Assembly: GCA_019752235.1 (NCBI GenBank)
Contig: JAIEMI010000055.1
Location: 1-32,786, forward strand
DNA from: Rhodospirillaceae bacterium
GTDB taxonomy: Bacteria > Pseudomonadota > Alphaproteobacteria > Rhodospirillales > Rhodospirillaceae
Direction: 5' to 3'
Length of the DNA stretch: 32,786 nucleotides
This document shows, in pieces, positions 1 through 8,532 of the stretch. The position numbers were made by a program, and so were the translations under genes. Within the stretch, counting starts at the first letter, position 1; each line of letters opens with the position of its first letter. The notes below the pieces were generated by a model. The model saw only the letters and a list, made by a program, of their open reading frames with translations. It searched no databases and was not told the origin of the DNA.

Positions 1-69
1 TAACCCCACCGCCGCAGCCGTCGATAACAAATACCCCGTGTACCCAAACTTCCTCTGGATGATGGTCAT
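1..69 (-). CDS. 5' end of a gene leaving the window; signal-peptide-like start
   Basis: An ATG at 69 reading leftwards is preceded by CGGGAGGAACCGC, the same GGGAGGA ribosome site used by several other genes here. The 23 visible codons begin MTIIQRKFGYTGY and continue into a Leu/Ala/Val-rich stretch, which resembles the charged and hydrophobic parts of an export signal. Third codon positions are GC-rich, as expected of coding sequence. A competing start at 115, in another frame and also behind GGGAGGA, would give a charged peptide beginning MSLPMFSDHAIREE. A 63-codon frame ends at 66 and overlaps the ATG as ATGA. Only one of these can be the main gene. I favour the ATG at 69 but the product cannot be named. 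It lies downstream of the ene-reductase gene in the same direction. Confidence 0.35.
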   Translation of the reverse strand, partial: MTIIQRKFGYTGYLLSTAAAVGL

Positions 70-281
70 GCGGTTCCTCCCGAATTGCATGGTCCGAAAA
101 CATCGGCAGCGACATGTCGCCGTTCCTCCCGATCGCGCGGCACACGGACCGATGGCGGGACCGCGCAGGCTCGAACTATGTGGAGGTTGATCGCCATCAG
201 GAAGATAGCGACATCAACGAACAGCTTTACAGTTTCTGCAATGTCGCATATAGGCAACTAACTATATGATTTTAATAAATA

Positions 282-1475
282 TTATGAGGATGGTTGGACG
301 TCGTTAGGGACGCGACCGCGCAATCGCTCCACCACGGGCTCCCACTTTTCAAGCCAGAAGCCGTACTCGGTCGGCCAACTTTCGAAGGCGCGCTCGTTCT
401 GCAGAGTCCTTGCCGCATACTTCATCCAGTACGGATGGAAGAGCGCGCTGCGCGCGATCGCGATGATGTCCGCTTGGCCCTCTTGCAGGATGCGTTCCGC
501 ATGATGCGGATCGACAATCAGGCCGACCGCCATAGTCGCCACGCCCGCTTCATTCCGGATACGCGCTGCATAGGGCACCTGGAATCCGAAGTCGCGAGAC
601 AAAGAGCCGAAGGGCTCGACCTCGCGCGCCACTCCCGATCCCACGAGACCGCCGGACGAACAATCAACGACATCTACCCCTCGGGCCTTCAGTTCCTTCG
701 CGAGCACAACGCTGTCTTCTAGCGTCCAACTACTGGCGGCACCATCGACCGCGGATAAACGCACGAAAACCGGCAACGTCTTCGGCCATACGTCACGCAC
801 GGTTTCAACGACTTCGAGCGTCAGGCGCATACGCCCTTCGCGGTCGCCGCCGTATCCGTCCGCCCGCTTGTTCAGAAGCGGCGATAGAAACTGGTGCAGG
901 AGATAACCATGGGCCGCATGTATTTCCACGATATCGAACCCCGCGTTCTTGGCCCGTTCGGCCGCGGCACGCCATGCACTAACAACGTCTCCGATCTCGT
1001 CAATAGTCAACGCATGGGGCGTATGCCAACCGGAGTCCAGCGGTTGTGCCGTTGAGGAAACTGTAGCCCATGACTGCTCACCGCGGGTCTGCGCGTCCAC
1101 CTCGCTTAAGTAGCTGGCGCCGCGCCAAGGAACTTGCGCGCTCGCTTTGCAACCTGCATGAGCCAATTGAATGGCTGGCGCTACGCCTTGAGACCGGAGG
1201 AAACTTGCAATTCGAGCCAACGGGGAAATGAACTTGTCGTCCCAAAGGCCGGTATCACTATGGGTAATACGTCCGCGCTCTTCGACCGCCGTGGCTTCAA
1301 CAAATATTATCCCTGCGCCGCCCAACGCATGCTGCCCCAAGTGAACAAGGTGCCAGTCACTCACAAATCCGCCGACCGCAGAGTAGGTGCACATCGGCGA
1401 GATGCACAGGCGGTTCTTAACGGCAAGCTCGCGGAGTTTAAACGGCGAAAACAGCATCGGCGGCGGACTCGACAT
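282..1475 (-). CDS. NADH:flavin oxidoreductase, old yellow enzyme (YqjM-like)
   Basis: This is a 397-residue TIM-barrel FMN enzyme that would reduce activated C=C bonds (enones) with NAD(P)H in the cytoplasm. The first ATG of the frame lies 69 bases further upstream, but the ATG at 1475 follows GGGAGGAACAT and yields MSSPPPMLFSPFKL, where family homology begins, so that start is chosen. Family marks are Cys29 in MCTYSA (the redox-tuning Cys of YqjM-type enzymes), the substrate-binding pair His186 and His189 in EIHAAHGYL, the Tyr after it, the YGGDREGRMRL segment and the C-terminal phosphate-binding region around IAIARSALFHPYW. All key residues are intact. It is followed on the same strand by the gene leaving the left edge. 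The substrate is unknown, and a role in reducing an unsaturated ring intermediate is inferred from context. Confidence 0.9.
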   Translation of the reverse strand: MSSPPPMLFSPFKLRELAVKNRLCISPMCTYSAVGGFVSDWHLVHLGQHALGGAGIIFVEATAVEERGRITHSDTGLWDDKFISPLARIASFLRSQGVAPAIQLAHAGCKASAQVPWRGASYLSEVDAQTRGEQSWATVSSTAQPLDSGWHTPHALTIDEIGDVVSAWRAAAERAKNAGFDIVEIHAAHGYLLHQFLSPLLNKRADGYGGDREGRMRLTLEVVETVRDVWPKTLPVFVRLSAVDGAASSWTLEDSVVLAKELKARGVDVVDCSSGGLVGSGVAREVEPFGSLSRDFGFQVPYAARIRNEAGVATMAVGLIVDPHHAERILQEGQADIIAIARSALFHPYWMKYAARTLQNERAFESWPTEYGFWLEKWEPVVERLRGRVPNDVQPSS

Positions 1476-1581
1476 ATGTTCCTCCCGGCGGGCGCGAACA
1501 ACATTCGAACACTTAGTTAGGGCGACGCCAACAGTTCTCCGCATTGCAAACTACAAGGCAGCTCTTCAGAATTTGAAAGGA

Positions 1582-2095
1582 TCAGGGAAAGCACTGGGTC
1601 TGAGACCTGGGAATTGGATCGTTTCTAGGCGGCATTTTGCGCTGATTTTTTCCCAGGCTGGGAGGAGTGGCGAGTACGTGCGAGATCGCGCCGCGATAGG
1701 CAATTTCGCACCCGTTCATCGCCAATGCCCGGGCATTCTCGGGGTAAGAACCTTCATTGGCCATCATGATGCCGATGCGGCCGATTTTTGTATCCGCGAC
1801 TGGCCAAAAAGCGTCGAGCGTACGGCCGTACTTACTAACCCACAGATCGAACACGTCATGCGGACACACGGTGTGTTCGGCCGGATAGAGCGGCGTGGAC
1901 TTATAATGTGTTAAAACAATCTCACCGTCGGGATCGATCACGAAGCCGGCGTTGAAGAAACGGTCTTTAAAGTCGGCATGCTTTACCTTGGCCTGCGCGA
2001 TGATATGAATGTTCATCTCGCGCGCCCACTTTGCAATGATGTCGGTTTCTTTTCCCGGAAGATCGATGGCGCACATGCGCGTGTACTCGGTCTTT
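1582..2095 (-). pseudogene. Nitrilase-superfamily (carbon-nitrogen hydrolase) fragment
   Basis: The frame carries the central part of a carbon-nitrogen hydrolase: an Ile-Asp-Leu-Pro-Gly entry segment, FFNAGFVIDPDGEIV, the Lys region LTHYKSTPLYP, and GRIGIMMANEGSYPENARAL, which corresponds to the nucleophile elbow. The elbow has Ala where the catalytic Cys normally sits (MMANEG), so even the intact parent may have been non-catalytic or of an atypical subfamily. About 170 residues remain against roughly 260-320 for the family. The N-terminal third, including the first catalytic Glu, is missing at a junction near 2089-2103, and the C-terminal third after residue about 140 loses similarity. A shifted frame there looks slightly more nitrilase-like, which suggests a frameshift. 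I read it as a decayed remnant, though expression of a short protein cannot be excluded. Confidence 0.7.
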
Positions 2096-2099
2096 GATG

Positions 2100-2462
2100 G
2101 GCTCGGGCGTCGTGAAGCGGTTCCCACGCCTCCGCTTCCTGCTGAGCCATGGCGGCGGCGCTCTACCGAGTATACTCGGCCGCCTAGAAATGGCGCGACA
2201 GCTCATGCCGTCGATCGACAAAGCACTTGGTGAAAATGCTTGGCAACTCGCGCGCCGGTTCAGGTTTGATTCAAACGTCTACGATGCCGGGACGTTGAAG
2301 GTGCTAACCGATAGGATTGGGCTCGACCGGTTAGTCGTCGGGTCCGACTACCCGTTCCTTGTCCGCTAGTCACACCCGGTGGCATTCGTCGAGGGTATCC
2401 TGCCGGGAAGTGCCCCGCAATGCTGCAGCAACGCCAATATTCTTTTGGGGCGTCACTATTGA
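2100..2462 (+). pseudogene. Amidohydrolase family 2 (ACMSD-like) C-terminal fragment
   Basis: Plus-strand translation from about 2103 gives the C-terminal third of a metal-dependent amidohydrolase of the ACMSD / amidohydrolase_2 group: VVKRFPRLRFLLSHGGGALP, then RFRFDSNVYDAGTL and RLVVGSDYPF. It includes the HGGG and metal-binding GSDYPF motifs. A TAG at 2367-2369 interrupts the frame, yet similarity continues behind it (HPVAFVEG, then NANILLG) to a TGA at 2460-2462, so the stop is a nonsense mutation inside an older gene. The N-terminal two thirds, including the HxH metal site, are absent. The fragment starts where the oppositely oriented nitrilase fragment ends, so a deletion or recombination probably joined two unrelated gene pieces. 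Confidence 0.75.
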
Positions 2463-2749
2463 GGGCAAGACGCCCAACGCTCCAGATGGGCTGAGAAGAG
2501 CCGACGCTTAGACGGCTTTATAGGAGAGGTTATTCAGCCAATCTGTGGAGACCCTATGAAGATCGCTTATATTGGTGCGAGTGGCCCTTCTTACGCGACC
2601 ATCGTGTCGCCTTAACGCCCATTATGCGGCAGCTTCCTGGAGGGCCTTGTCCCCGCTATACCTCAGATGTTTGAGCTACTTGCCCAATGCTGGTAAATCG
2701 CGCTCACGGCGCCATGCATTCGCGCAAAGCACCCGTGGATACGGCGTAA
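2463..2749. other. Gene-poor stretch with a short broken frame
   Basis: No intact gene is visible. A plus-strand ATG at 2556 follows GTGGAGACCCT and encodes MKIAYIGASGPSYATIVSP before a TAA at 2613-2615. The frame continues beyond that stop as RPLCGSFLEGLVPAIPQMFE to a TAA near 2696. The opening resembles the first strand of a nucleotide-binding fold and the continuation reads like protein, so this may be the front of another decayed gene. No product can be named. Confidence 0.3.
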
Positions 2750-3472
2750 TCAGTGTTTCACTGTTCCTCCGTCAACTACCAGGGTCTGGCCGGTCATGAA
2801 GGCCGAGCGATCGCTGGCGAGGAAGCTTATTGCACCTAATACGTCCGTGGGAAGCGCAACACGAGGAATAGCTTGCGAAGCTACCGTCTGCGCAACAACT
2901 TCGGGCGCTTCACGTTCAACGATCGCCGTTCCCTCGGTCCGCGTGAAGTTCGGCGCCACACAATTCACTGTAATACCGTGCGGACCGAACTCGGCAGCGA
3001 GTGAGCGAGACAGTCCAATCACAGCACCCTTGCTAGCAATGTAGTGGGCGAAATTTGGAAGACCCATAAAAAAGGTATTGGAAGCGATGTTGATGACCCG
3101 CCCCCACCCGCGCTCGCGCATTCCCGGCAAGACGGATTGACAAAAATTGACGACGGACTCCACGTTGGTGCTCATTACCCGCCGCCAGTCCTCAATACTT
3201 ATCGAAAGAAACGGCTGGATAGGATAGATTCCAACGTTGTTTACAAGGATATCCACTGGGCCCAAAACCTGTTCGGTTTTTTCAACAAACCGACGGACGC
3301 TTTCTCCTTCACTTGCGTCACAAGGCCCCTTAAGCCATTCATGGCCGACGTGCTCAAATGCTTTGAAATTCAGGTCCGCGGCGGCAACATGATAATCTTC
3401 CTCGCGAAACATCTGAGCAATAGAAGCGCCTATGCCGCGGGCTGCACCTGTGACAACAATCGTACGTGTCAT
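2750..3472 (-). CDS. SDR family NAD(P)-dependent oxidoreductase (FabG-like)
   Basis: A 240-residue classical short-chain dehydrogenase/reductase. The cofactor motif TGAARGIG is at residues 8-15, NNVG at 78-81, and the catalytic tetrad is complete: Asn103, Ser131, Tyr144 and Lys148 (YIASK). The C-terminus ends in the usual FMTGQTLVVDGG. It would oxidise a secondary alcohol or reduce a ketone in the cytoplasm. The Asp at residue 33 after the second strand (AADLN) is compatible with NAD(H) preference, an inference from the family. The ribosome site before the ATG is weak (AAGAGA). It is the last gene of a minus-strand run behind the TonB receptor and a second SDR but is separated from that SDR by 325 bases, so it may have its own promoter. 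Substrate unknown. Confidence 0.88.
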   Translation of the reverse strand: MTRTIVVTGAARGIGASIAQMFREEDYHVAAADLNFKAFEHVGHEWLKGPCDASEGESVRRFVEKTEQVLGPVDILVNNVGIYPIQPFLSISIEDWRRVMSTNVESVVNFCQSVLPGMRERGWGRVINIASNTFFMGLPNFAHYIASKGAVIGLSRSLAAEFGPHGITVNCVAPNFTRTEGTAIVEREAPEVVAQTVASQAIPRVALPTDVLGAISFLASDRSAFMTGQTLVVDGGTVKH

Positions 3473-3797
3473 AAATTAGTTCTCTTAGGTGAGATGGCGG
3501 ACAATTATTGATTAGTCGAGCCGGACAGCTTTACCTAGCCCACGCGAAGTTGAGTGCATGAGACCTTTGCAATTACTTGGGACGGTTCGATATTGCCTGA
3601 GCAACAGCACAACATTCAGCCTGCCCTTCAATATGACGAACGTCTGGGACTCACTTTTTTCATAGAAAGGGGACTATTTGCCCGCCATAACAGCTTGCTG
3701 ATCGGACAATCAAAAGCATGTGCACTCTCGCCAATCTCGATCGCTTGCCTGCCTCGTTCGCGTGGGGCCTACAAGGAGTGAAATCACAGCAACTCTT
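3473..3797. other. Intergenic gap between the two SDR genes
   Basis: These 325 bases between two minus-strand SDR genes hold no frame with recognisable protein similarity on either strand. I see no convincing terminator hairpin or repeat. It may contain the promoter of the downstream SDR, but no clear -35/-10 pair stands out. Confidence 0.4.
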
Positions 3798-4562
3798 TCA
3801 CCACGCGGTGGTTCCACCATCTACAGGCAAATTCGCGCCGGTGATCCAACTCGCATCATCAGAAGCCAAGAAAGCCGCTGCCGCGGCGATATCCTGCGGG
3901 CGTCCCACCCTACCCAACATAATCTTCGCCTCCATCCGGCCTCGCCATTCAGGATCCTCCATGAGTGCTTTACTCTGTTGAGTTTCAACCAGCCCCGGCG
4001 ATACCGCATTCGCGCGGATGTTGTGCTTCGCACCCTCCATTGCTAAGTGGCGCGTCATTCCGAGTATCCCTGCCTTCGCGGTAGAATGTGCTAAACCCGG
4101 AACGACTTCATAACAAATCATGCCAGAAACCGACGCGGTATTTACGATGACTCCATGCCCTTGGGCTACAAAGAGAGGCCACACCGCCTTGCAGGCGTGA
4201 AATACAAGGTCGACTTCATCTTTAATGGTCTTCTGAAATAGGTCATGCGACATATCGGAAAACCAAGAGAAATGTGCAAGAGCCGCATTATTGTAGAGTA
4301 TGTCGATCCGCTTCACATGATGTAAGGCGAAGTCCACGAGAAGTTGCGCACCGTGTGGCTCGCTAAGATCGCAGGGCGCCATCGAATACATGAGCCCACC
4401 AGCCATCTTTACTTCTGCCGCAGTCTCGTCGGCTCTTTCACCATCAATATCACAACCGATGACGGTGGCGCCTTCTTGACAAAACCGCAAACACGCCGCG
4501 CGACCGATGCTGCCACCACTCCCTGTAATAATTACAACCTTATTTGACAAGCATGGTGCCAT
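3798..4562 (-). CDS. SDR family protein lacking the catalytic Tyr
   Basis: A 254-residue short-chain dehydrogenase/reductase fold. The glycine motif TGSGGSIG is at residues 13-20, with Asp38 after the second strand (CDID) suggesting NAD(H), NNAA at 91-94 and the C-terminal WITGANLPVDGG. In the YxxxK motif the Tyr is replaced: the segment reads LAHSTAK, giving His159 and Lys163, with Ser146 thirteen residues before the His. The Asn of the tetrad is also not at its usual place (EVDLVFH). I recall an SDR subgroup with a similar LAHTTNK-type motif, so this may be an established variant rather than damage, and the rest of the protein is well preserved. It lies 57 bases downstream of the TonB receptor and is probably co-transcribed. 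The ribosome site before the ATG is weak. Confidence 0.85.
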   Translation of the reverse strand: MAPCLSNKVVIITGSGGSIGRAACLRFCQEGATVIGCDIDGERADETAAEVKMAGGLMYSMAPCDLSEPHGAQLLVDFALHHVKRIDILYNNAALAHFSWFSDMSHDLFQKTIKDEVDLVFHACKAVWPLFVAQGHGVIVNTASVSGMICYEVVPGLAHSTAKAGILGMTRHLAMEGAKHNIRANAVSPGLVETQQSKALMEDPEWRGRMEAKIMLGRVGRPQDIAAAAAFLASDDASWITGANLPVDGGTTAW

Positions 4563-4619
4563 CGCAATTCCGATTTTTCAGGTGTGCTCATCCTTTGGTA
4601 GGGTGAAAGTTCATTTCCC

Positions 4620-6977
4620 CTAGTAGCGATAGCCGACCTTAAGATACCACGCCCGGCCGTCAGCATAGGCGCGACCGGCGTATTCGGGTACGGAACCGAA
4701 GAAGCCGGTTGTCCAATACGTCTTGTCGAACAAGTTGCTCACGCCAAAAGTTGCGGAAATACGGTCGTCGGGGGTTTTATAAGTGATGCTGGTATTTGCC
4801 ACTACATAAGCCGGAACCAATTCGGAATCCAGATTGGCCACCCCAAGACCGTTGAACTGCCGATCAACGCCATCAAGAGTGCCGTCAAAAATGAGGTGTC
4901 CCAGGGTTCCGATCTCGGCCTGGTAGTTCGCGCCCACGCTGAAGCTATATGGAGGCGAGGCAACGGGCTTGGCTTTTAATCCGGGCGCAAACCCGGTCAA
5001 ATCAGGCGCGAAAATGGGATGTGACGCGTCAGCACGTTTATATTTAGCATCTAGCAGGCCCAAGTTTCCGTATATCTGAAGATGCTTCACTGGCACCCAT
5101 GTTACTTCGAGTTCGATGCCGTTGATTCTCTGGTCGGAGAGCGCAACGGTTTGCGGAGAAATTAGATCCGCATGGTTTTTGAATTTGCTTGTGAACGCGG
5201 TTAAATTTGTTCGCAAGCTTCGGTCGAACCACTCAGCTTTGAGACCCGCCTCGAAGGTTTTCACGGTCTCTGGAGCCAAAAAATTTGTAGCCGGCCCCGC
5301 GCTGGTTGCCCGATCGCCCTCTAAGTTGCCGGACTTATAGCCCTGCGTATATGTGGCATATAAAAGGCTGTCCTGCGCGACTTGCCAATTGATCCCTACG
5401 CGCGGCGTAAATCGACTATAGTTCTTGCGTGGAGAAACTGGGAAACCTGGGTAAGGCGTTACGTTATCCTCGAATAGGGAGTTGTAACGAATTTTCTTTT
5501 TGTCCCAGGTCTGTCGAACACCGGCTAGAAGGGAGATATTCTCAATTACCTCCCAGCTTGCATCCAGGTAGGTCGCATAGCTTTTCGCGTTCAGGAAAGT
5601 GTCCTGATAAGAGCCCCCAAAGCGCTCCGTATATCCGGGATGGAAAACGGGCGAGAACTCTACGGGTACGCCGATTGTTGAGCCGTACTGTAACTGTCCC
5701 CATTGATTGCTAAAATAATATAGACCCGCGGTGTACTTCAATTTCTCGGCGATTGAACCCGAGAGTTGGAACTCTTGACTAAACTGTTTGTAGCTTTCTC
5801 CAGAATCCACCGTGCTGCCGATCGTTACTCCAAAGATTGTCGATCGGTTACCATTTGAACTGAGCTGCGACACGTAGTGACCATCATAATGACGGTAGCC
5901 GGTGATCGACTTGAAGGTTCCTATATCAGTATCAACAGTCCCCTTAAAAACAATGCCGTAACCATCAAATTGATGCCCCGGGCGGCGGTCAAAGCCGCCC
6001 TGCGCCGTAAGGGGTTCGAGCGAACCTCGCCGAACACCATATAACGGCTGAAAATTAGAAGACCCATTTTTAGAGAGCAGTTGAGCTAGGGAGCTTGGAT
6101 TGGGGGGCACAATCGGCGTCATAAGATTAACGCCGTCGTTCTGCTTAAACACGTCGCCGTTCAATTCAAACTCGGCGTTATCAAATAGTTTCCAAACTGA
6201 TGAAAGACGAGCACCATAGTGTTCGGTCTTCGAAATGTTCTTCGAGAGCACGTTGTTGGTATTGTCTACCAGCGTCGTAAAGCCGTCGTTTGATGTCCTG
6301 TATGCATCTAACTTAATACCGATCTTTTCCTGAAGAATCGGCACACTGAGATATCCTTTGGCGTCAAATCGGTTGTGGCTGCCCGTTGTTAAATTGATCG
6401 CACCCTGGACTTCGTATAGGTCTGGTTTACGAGGAACAAATTTTATCGCGCCTACAGTAGCGTTTCGGCCATATAGAGTGCCTTGCGGGCCCCTGAGCAC
6501 CTCTACTCGCTCAAAATCAATCATGTCGATATAAGCCGCTGCCGTGGATTGCAAGTATATGTCGTCGACAAAAACCGCGACGGCGTTTTCCGCATTCCAG
6601 TTGTTGTTGGCGCGTCCCGCACCACGCAGGTAAAACTGCGGCGCAGCAAAAGAAACCGTGTTCTTTGGAGCTTGGAAATTCGGAATAACCGACGACAGGT
6701 CCATTACGCTTTGCATATCGCGCTGTGCAAGCTGATCACCGGTCAGCGCCGACACCGCGATAGGAACCTCCTGTAGGTTCTCACTTCTCTTACGTGCGGT
6801 GACGATAATTTCCGCCATTCCACCACTGTCGACCGCTTCGCGCTCGCTGGCCGCTTGTTGAGCTAGCGTCTGATTGGATAGCGCCGCAAAGACAACGGCT
6901 GTCAGGCTCATGCCCAGCAAGCGCTGCGCCGTTCGGCGTAAACACGGGTTTGATTCAGGTGTGGAATGCAAAGTCAT
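4620..6977 (-). CDS. TonB-dependent outer-membrane receptor
   Basis: A 785-residue TonB-dependent receptor that imports a ligand across the outer membrane. The ATG at 6977 follows GGGGGAGGACTCT, much better than the ATG eleven codons upstream, and gives a signal peptide (RRTAQRLLGMSLTAVVFAAL, cleavage probably after TLA or AQ). A TonB-box-like EIIVTARKR follows, then the plug domain (VPIAVSALTGDQL, VEVLRGPQGTLYGRNATVGA) and a beta-barrel ending in an aromatic residue (KVGYRY). The length is typical of the CirA/FepA-like receptors that sphingomonads use for aromatic or terpenoid substrates as well as siderophores. No siderophore genes are near, and SDRs follow in the same direction, so I infer uptake of the pathway substrate. 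It is transcribed divergently from the LLM-MhpB operon. Confidence 0.93.
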   Translation of the reverse strand: MTLHSTPESNPCLRRTAQRLLGMSLTAVVFAALSNQTLAQQAASEREAVDSGGMAEIIVTARKRSENLQEVPIAVSALTGDQLAQRDMQSVMDLSSVIPNFQAPKNTVSFAAPQFYLRGAGRANNNWNAENAVAVFVDDIYLQSTAAAYIDMIDFERVEVLRGPQGTLYGRNATVGAIKFVPRKPDLYEVQGAINLTTGSHNRFDAKGYLSVPILQEKIGIKLDAYRTSNDGFTTLVDNTNNVLSKNISKTEHYGARLSSVWKLFDNAEFELNGDVFKQNDGVNLMTPIVPPNPSSLAQLLSKNGSSNFQPLYGVRRGSLEPLTAQGGFDRRPGHQFDGYGIVFKGTVDTDIGTFKSITGYRHYDGHYVSQLSSNGNRSTIFGVTIGSTVDSGESYKQFSQEFQLSGSIAEKLKYTAGLYYFSNQWGQLQYGSTIGVPVEFSPVFHPGYTERFGGSYQDTFLNAKSYATYLDASWEVIENISLLAGVRQTWDKKKIRYNSLFEDNVTPYPGFPVSPRKNYSRFTPRVGINWQVAQDSLLYATYTQGYKSGNLEGDRATSAGPATNFLAPETVKTFEAGLKAEWFDRSLRTNLTAFTSKFKNHADLISPQTVALSDQRINGIELEVTWVPVKHLQIYGNLGLLDAKYKRADASHPIFAPDLTGFAPGLKAKPVASPPYSFSVGANYQAEIGTLGHLIFDGTLDGVDRQFNGLGVANLDSELVPAYVVANTSITYKTPDDRISATFGVSNLFDKTYWTTGFFGSVPEYAGRAYADGRAWYLKVGYRY

Positions 6978-7292
6978 AGAGTCCTCCCCCTTGGTGGTCG
7001 CCTTCAGCACTACAGAAGCATGAGGCTTGGCCGCGCCGTGCCTATCTTTTGGATAAATTGCGAACGGCCTTCCACTCCGCCCCCTTTATCCATCATCTAT
7101 GTAACAAAATGCCCGTCCTCCCCTTCCCATTGACAGCGAAGCACGCGGATTTTGCCAGACATTGTCCGAAAGATGGGTGCCCGTACGGGGATTTGATGGA
7201 ATTAGGCTTACGCAGAGGCGGAACGGACGCGCCACTTTGGGCGAATTCACGTTCGACCGCGGATGGCATATCCAACACTTCGGGAGGACTCC
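6978..7292. promoter_or_regulatory. Divergent promoter region, TonB receptor / ring-cleavage operon
   Basis: The 315 bases between two divergent starts must contain promoters for both the receptor and the LLM operon. The clearest element is a perfect 10-bp palindrome, CCCGTACGGG, at 7180-7189, a candidate regulator site. The ribosome sites at the two ends are near-identical (GGGGGAGGACTCT and CGGGAGGACTCC). I see no convincing sigma-70 hexamer pair. Confidence 0.45.
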
Positions 7293-8522
7293 ATGGAAGT
7301 CGCATTCTTCATTCCACCAACCGTTGGACCACGCGAGGAACTGGTCAAGGGCTTGGCTGGAAGGCGAACCGATCTTTACCAAACGATGCTCGCACATCTG
7401 ACAGAAATTGCCCAATTCATGGATGAATTTGGGTACTTCGGCATGGGTTTTACCGAGCATCACTTGTCGGTCGAAGGTATGACTCTGTCTAACAGTCCGT
7501 CCATGCTTGGGGTCTATTTAGGATCACGAACCAAGCACAGTCATTTCGGCGCGCTGGGATACGTATTGCCTGTCCATGACCCGCTACGGGTAGCTGCGGA
7601 AGTCACTATGCTCGATCAAATGACTCAGGGTCGCGCCTTTGCCGGATTCGCGCGCGGCATTCAAACGCGCTGGATTAACACGATGGCCCAGCATCGTTAT
7701 AGCCTCGCCGATAATATTACCGATCCACAGCGATATGATGACGACCGTAGGCGCCTCTTTTATGAAAATCTCGAGATCATTTTGAAGGCATGGGACAACG
7801 ACACTTTCTCTCACAAGGGCGAATACTGGACGATTCCGGCGCCCAAAACCGCATGGCCCGGCCAACGCATGAGCAGAGAAATGGGTGGCCGCAGCCTTGA
7901 TGAGCATGGAAACCTGGTCGAAGTCGGCGTCGCACCGGCAATGTACAACCGTAAGCGGCCATTAATGTTCGAGCCCTTCTCTGTTAGCCATAAGTCCATC
8001 GAAACGGCCGCCGCCAACGGCCTGATCCCTATTGGAATCATGTGTGATCCTGCGATTGTTTCTGAGCAGGTCGACGCCGCACAGCGCGGTTGGGAGAGAG
8101 CCGGGGTCAAAACCAAGCGCGGAGAAAGGCTTGGCTTCGCGCGCTACATGATAGTGGCGGATACAGACGCAGAAGCCATGGAATTCGCCGAGCTGGCGAT
8201 GTTCGAATGGACCTATTTCTTCGCACAATTCGGCTTCAACGCCGTGCTCTCGAAGCCCGGAGAAGATTGGAAAGATATTCCAAGTACCATTCCCGAGTTT
8301 ATCAGGCGTGGCATGCTGTTTTGCGGCAGTCCCGACACCGTAAATAGGCAGCTTGAGGCAGCATTGAAAGTAATGCCAATTGATTATCTGTGGCTATTCA
8401 CCCCCAATGAGCTTCTACCGCAATCGAAAATGATGAAGCACTTGGATCTTATGACGCGAAAAGTACTGCCAAACTTTACCGACAAGATCGGTCCAAATAT
8501 ACACAGACGGCCTGCGGCTTGA
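7293..8522 (+). CDS. LLM-class flavin-dependent monooxygenase
   Basis: A 409-residue luciferase-like TIM-barrel monooxygenase that uses reduced FMN supplied by a reductase. The start is the ATG at 7293 behind CGGGAGGACTCC, giving MEVAFFIPPTV; an ATG ten codons upstream lacks a ribosome site. Family marks are FGYFGMGFTEHH near residue 50, a GYVLPVHDPLRVAAEVTMLD segment around residue 100, GRAFAGFARG, a middle segment containing FSHKGEYW, and the C-terminal CGSPDTVNRQL. Some members hydroxylate, others perform Baeyer-Villiger or desulfurisation reactions, and the sequence alone does not decide. It is the first gene of a five-gene operon with an extradiol dioxygenase, where a hydroxylation step preparing a diol ring would fit. 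No dedicated flavin reductase of the usual small type is visible nearby. Confidence 0.9.
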   Translation: MEVAFFIPPTVGPREELVKGLAGRRTDLYQTMLAHLTEIAQFMDEFGYFGMGFTEHHLSVEGMTLSNSPSMLGVYLGSRTKHSHFGALGYVLPVHDPLRVAAEVTMLDQMTQGRAFAGFARGIQTRWINTMAQHRYSLADNITDPQRYDDDRRRLFYENLEIILKAWDNDTFSHKGEYWTIPAPKTAWPGQRMSREMGGRSLDEHGNLVEVGVAPAMYNRKRPLMFEPFSVSHKSIETAAANGLIPIGIMCDPAIVSEQVDAAQRGWERAGVKTKRGERLGFARYMIVADTDAEAMEFAELAMFEWTYFFAQFGFNAVLSKPGEDWKDIPSTIPEFIRRGMLFCGSPDTVNRQLEAALKVMPIDYLWLFTPNELLPQSKMMKHLDLMTRKVLPNFTDKIGPNIHRRPAA

Positions 8523-8532
8523 GGCGGGAAAA

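Noticed and set aside
66-257. 63-codon minus-strand frame ending in ATGA overlap
   Set aside because: No ribosome site and no family resemblance; it overlaps a better-supported start at 115 or 69. Kept only as a note in the left-edge finding.
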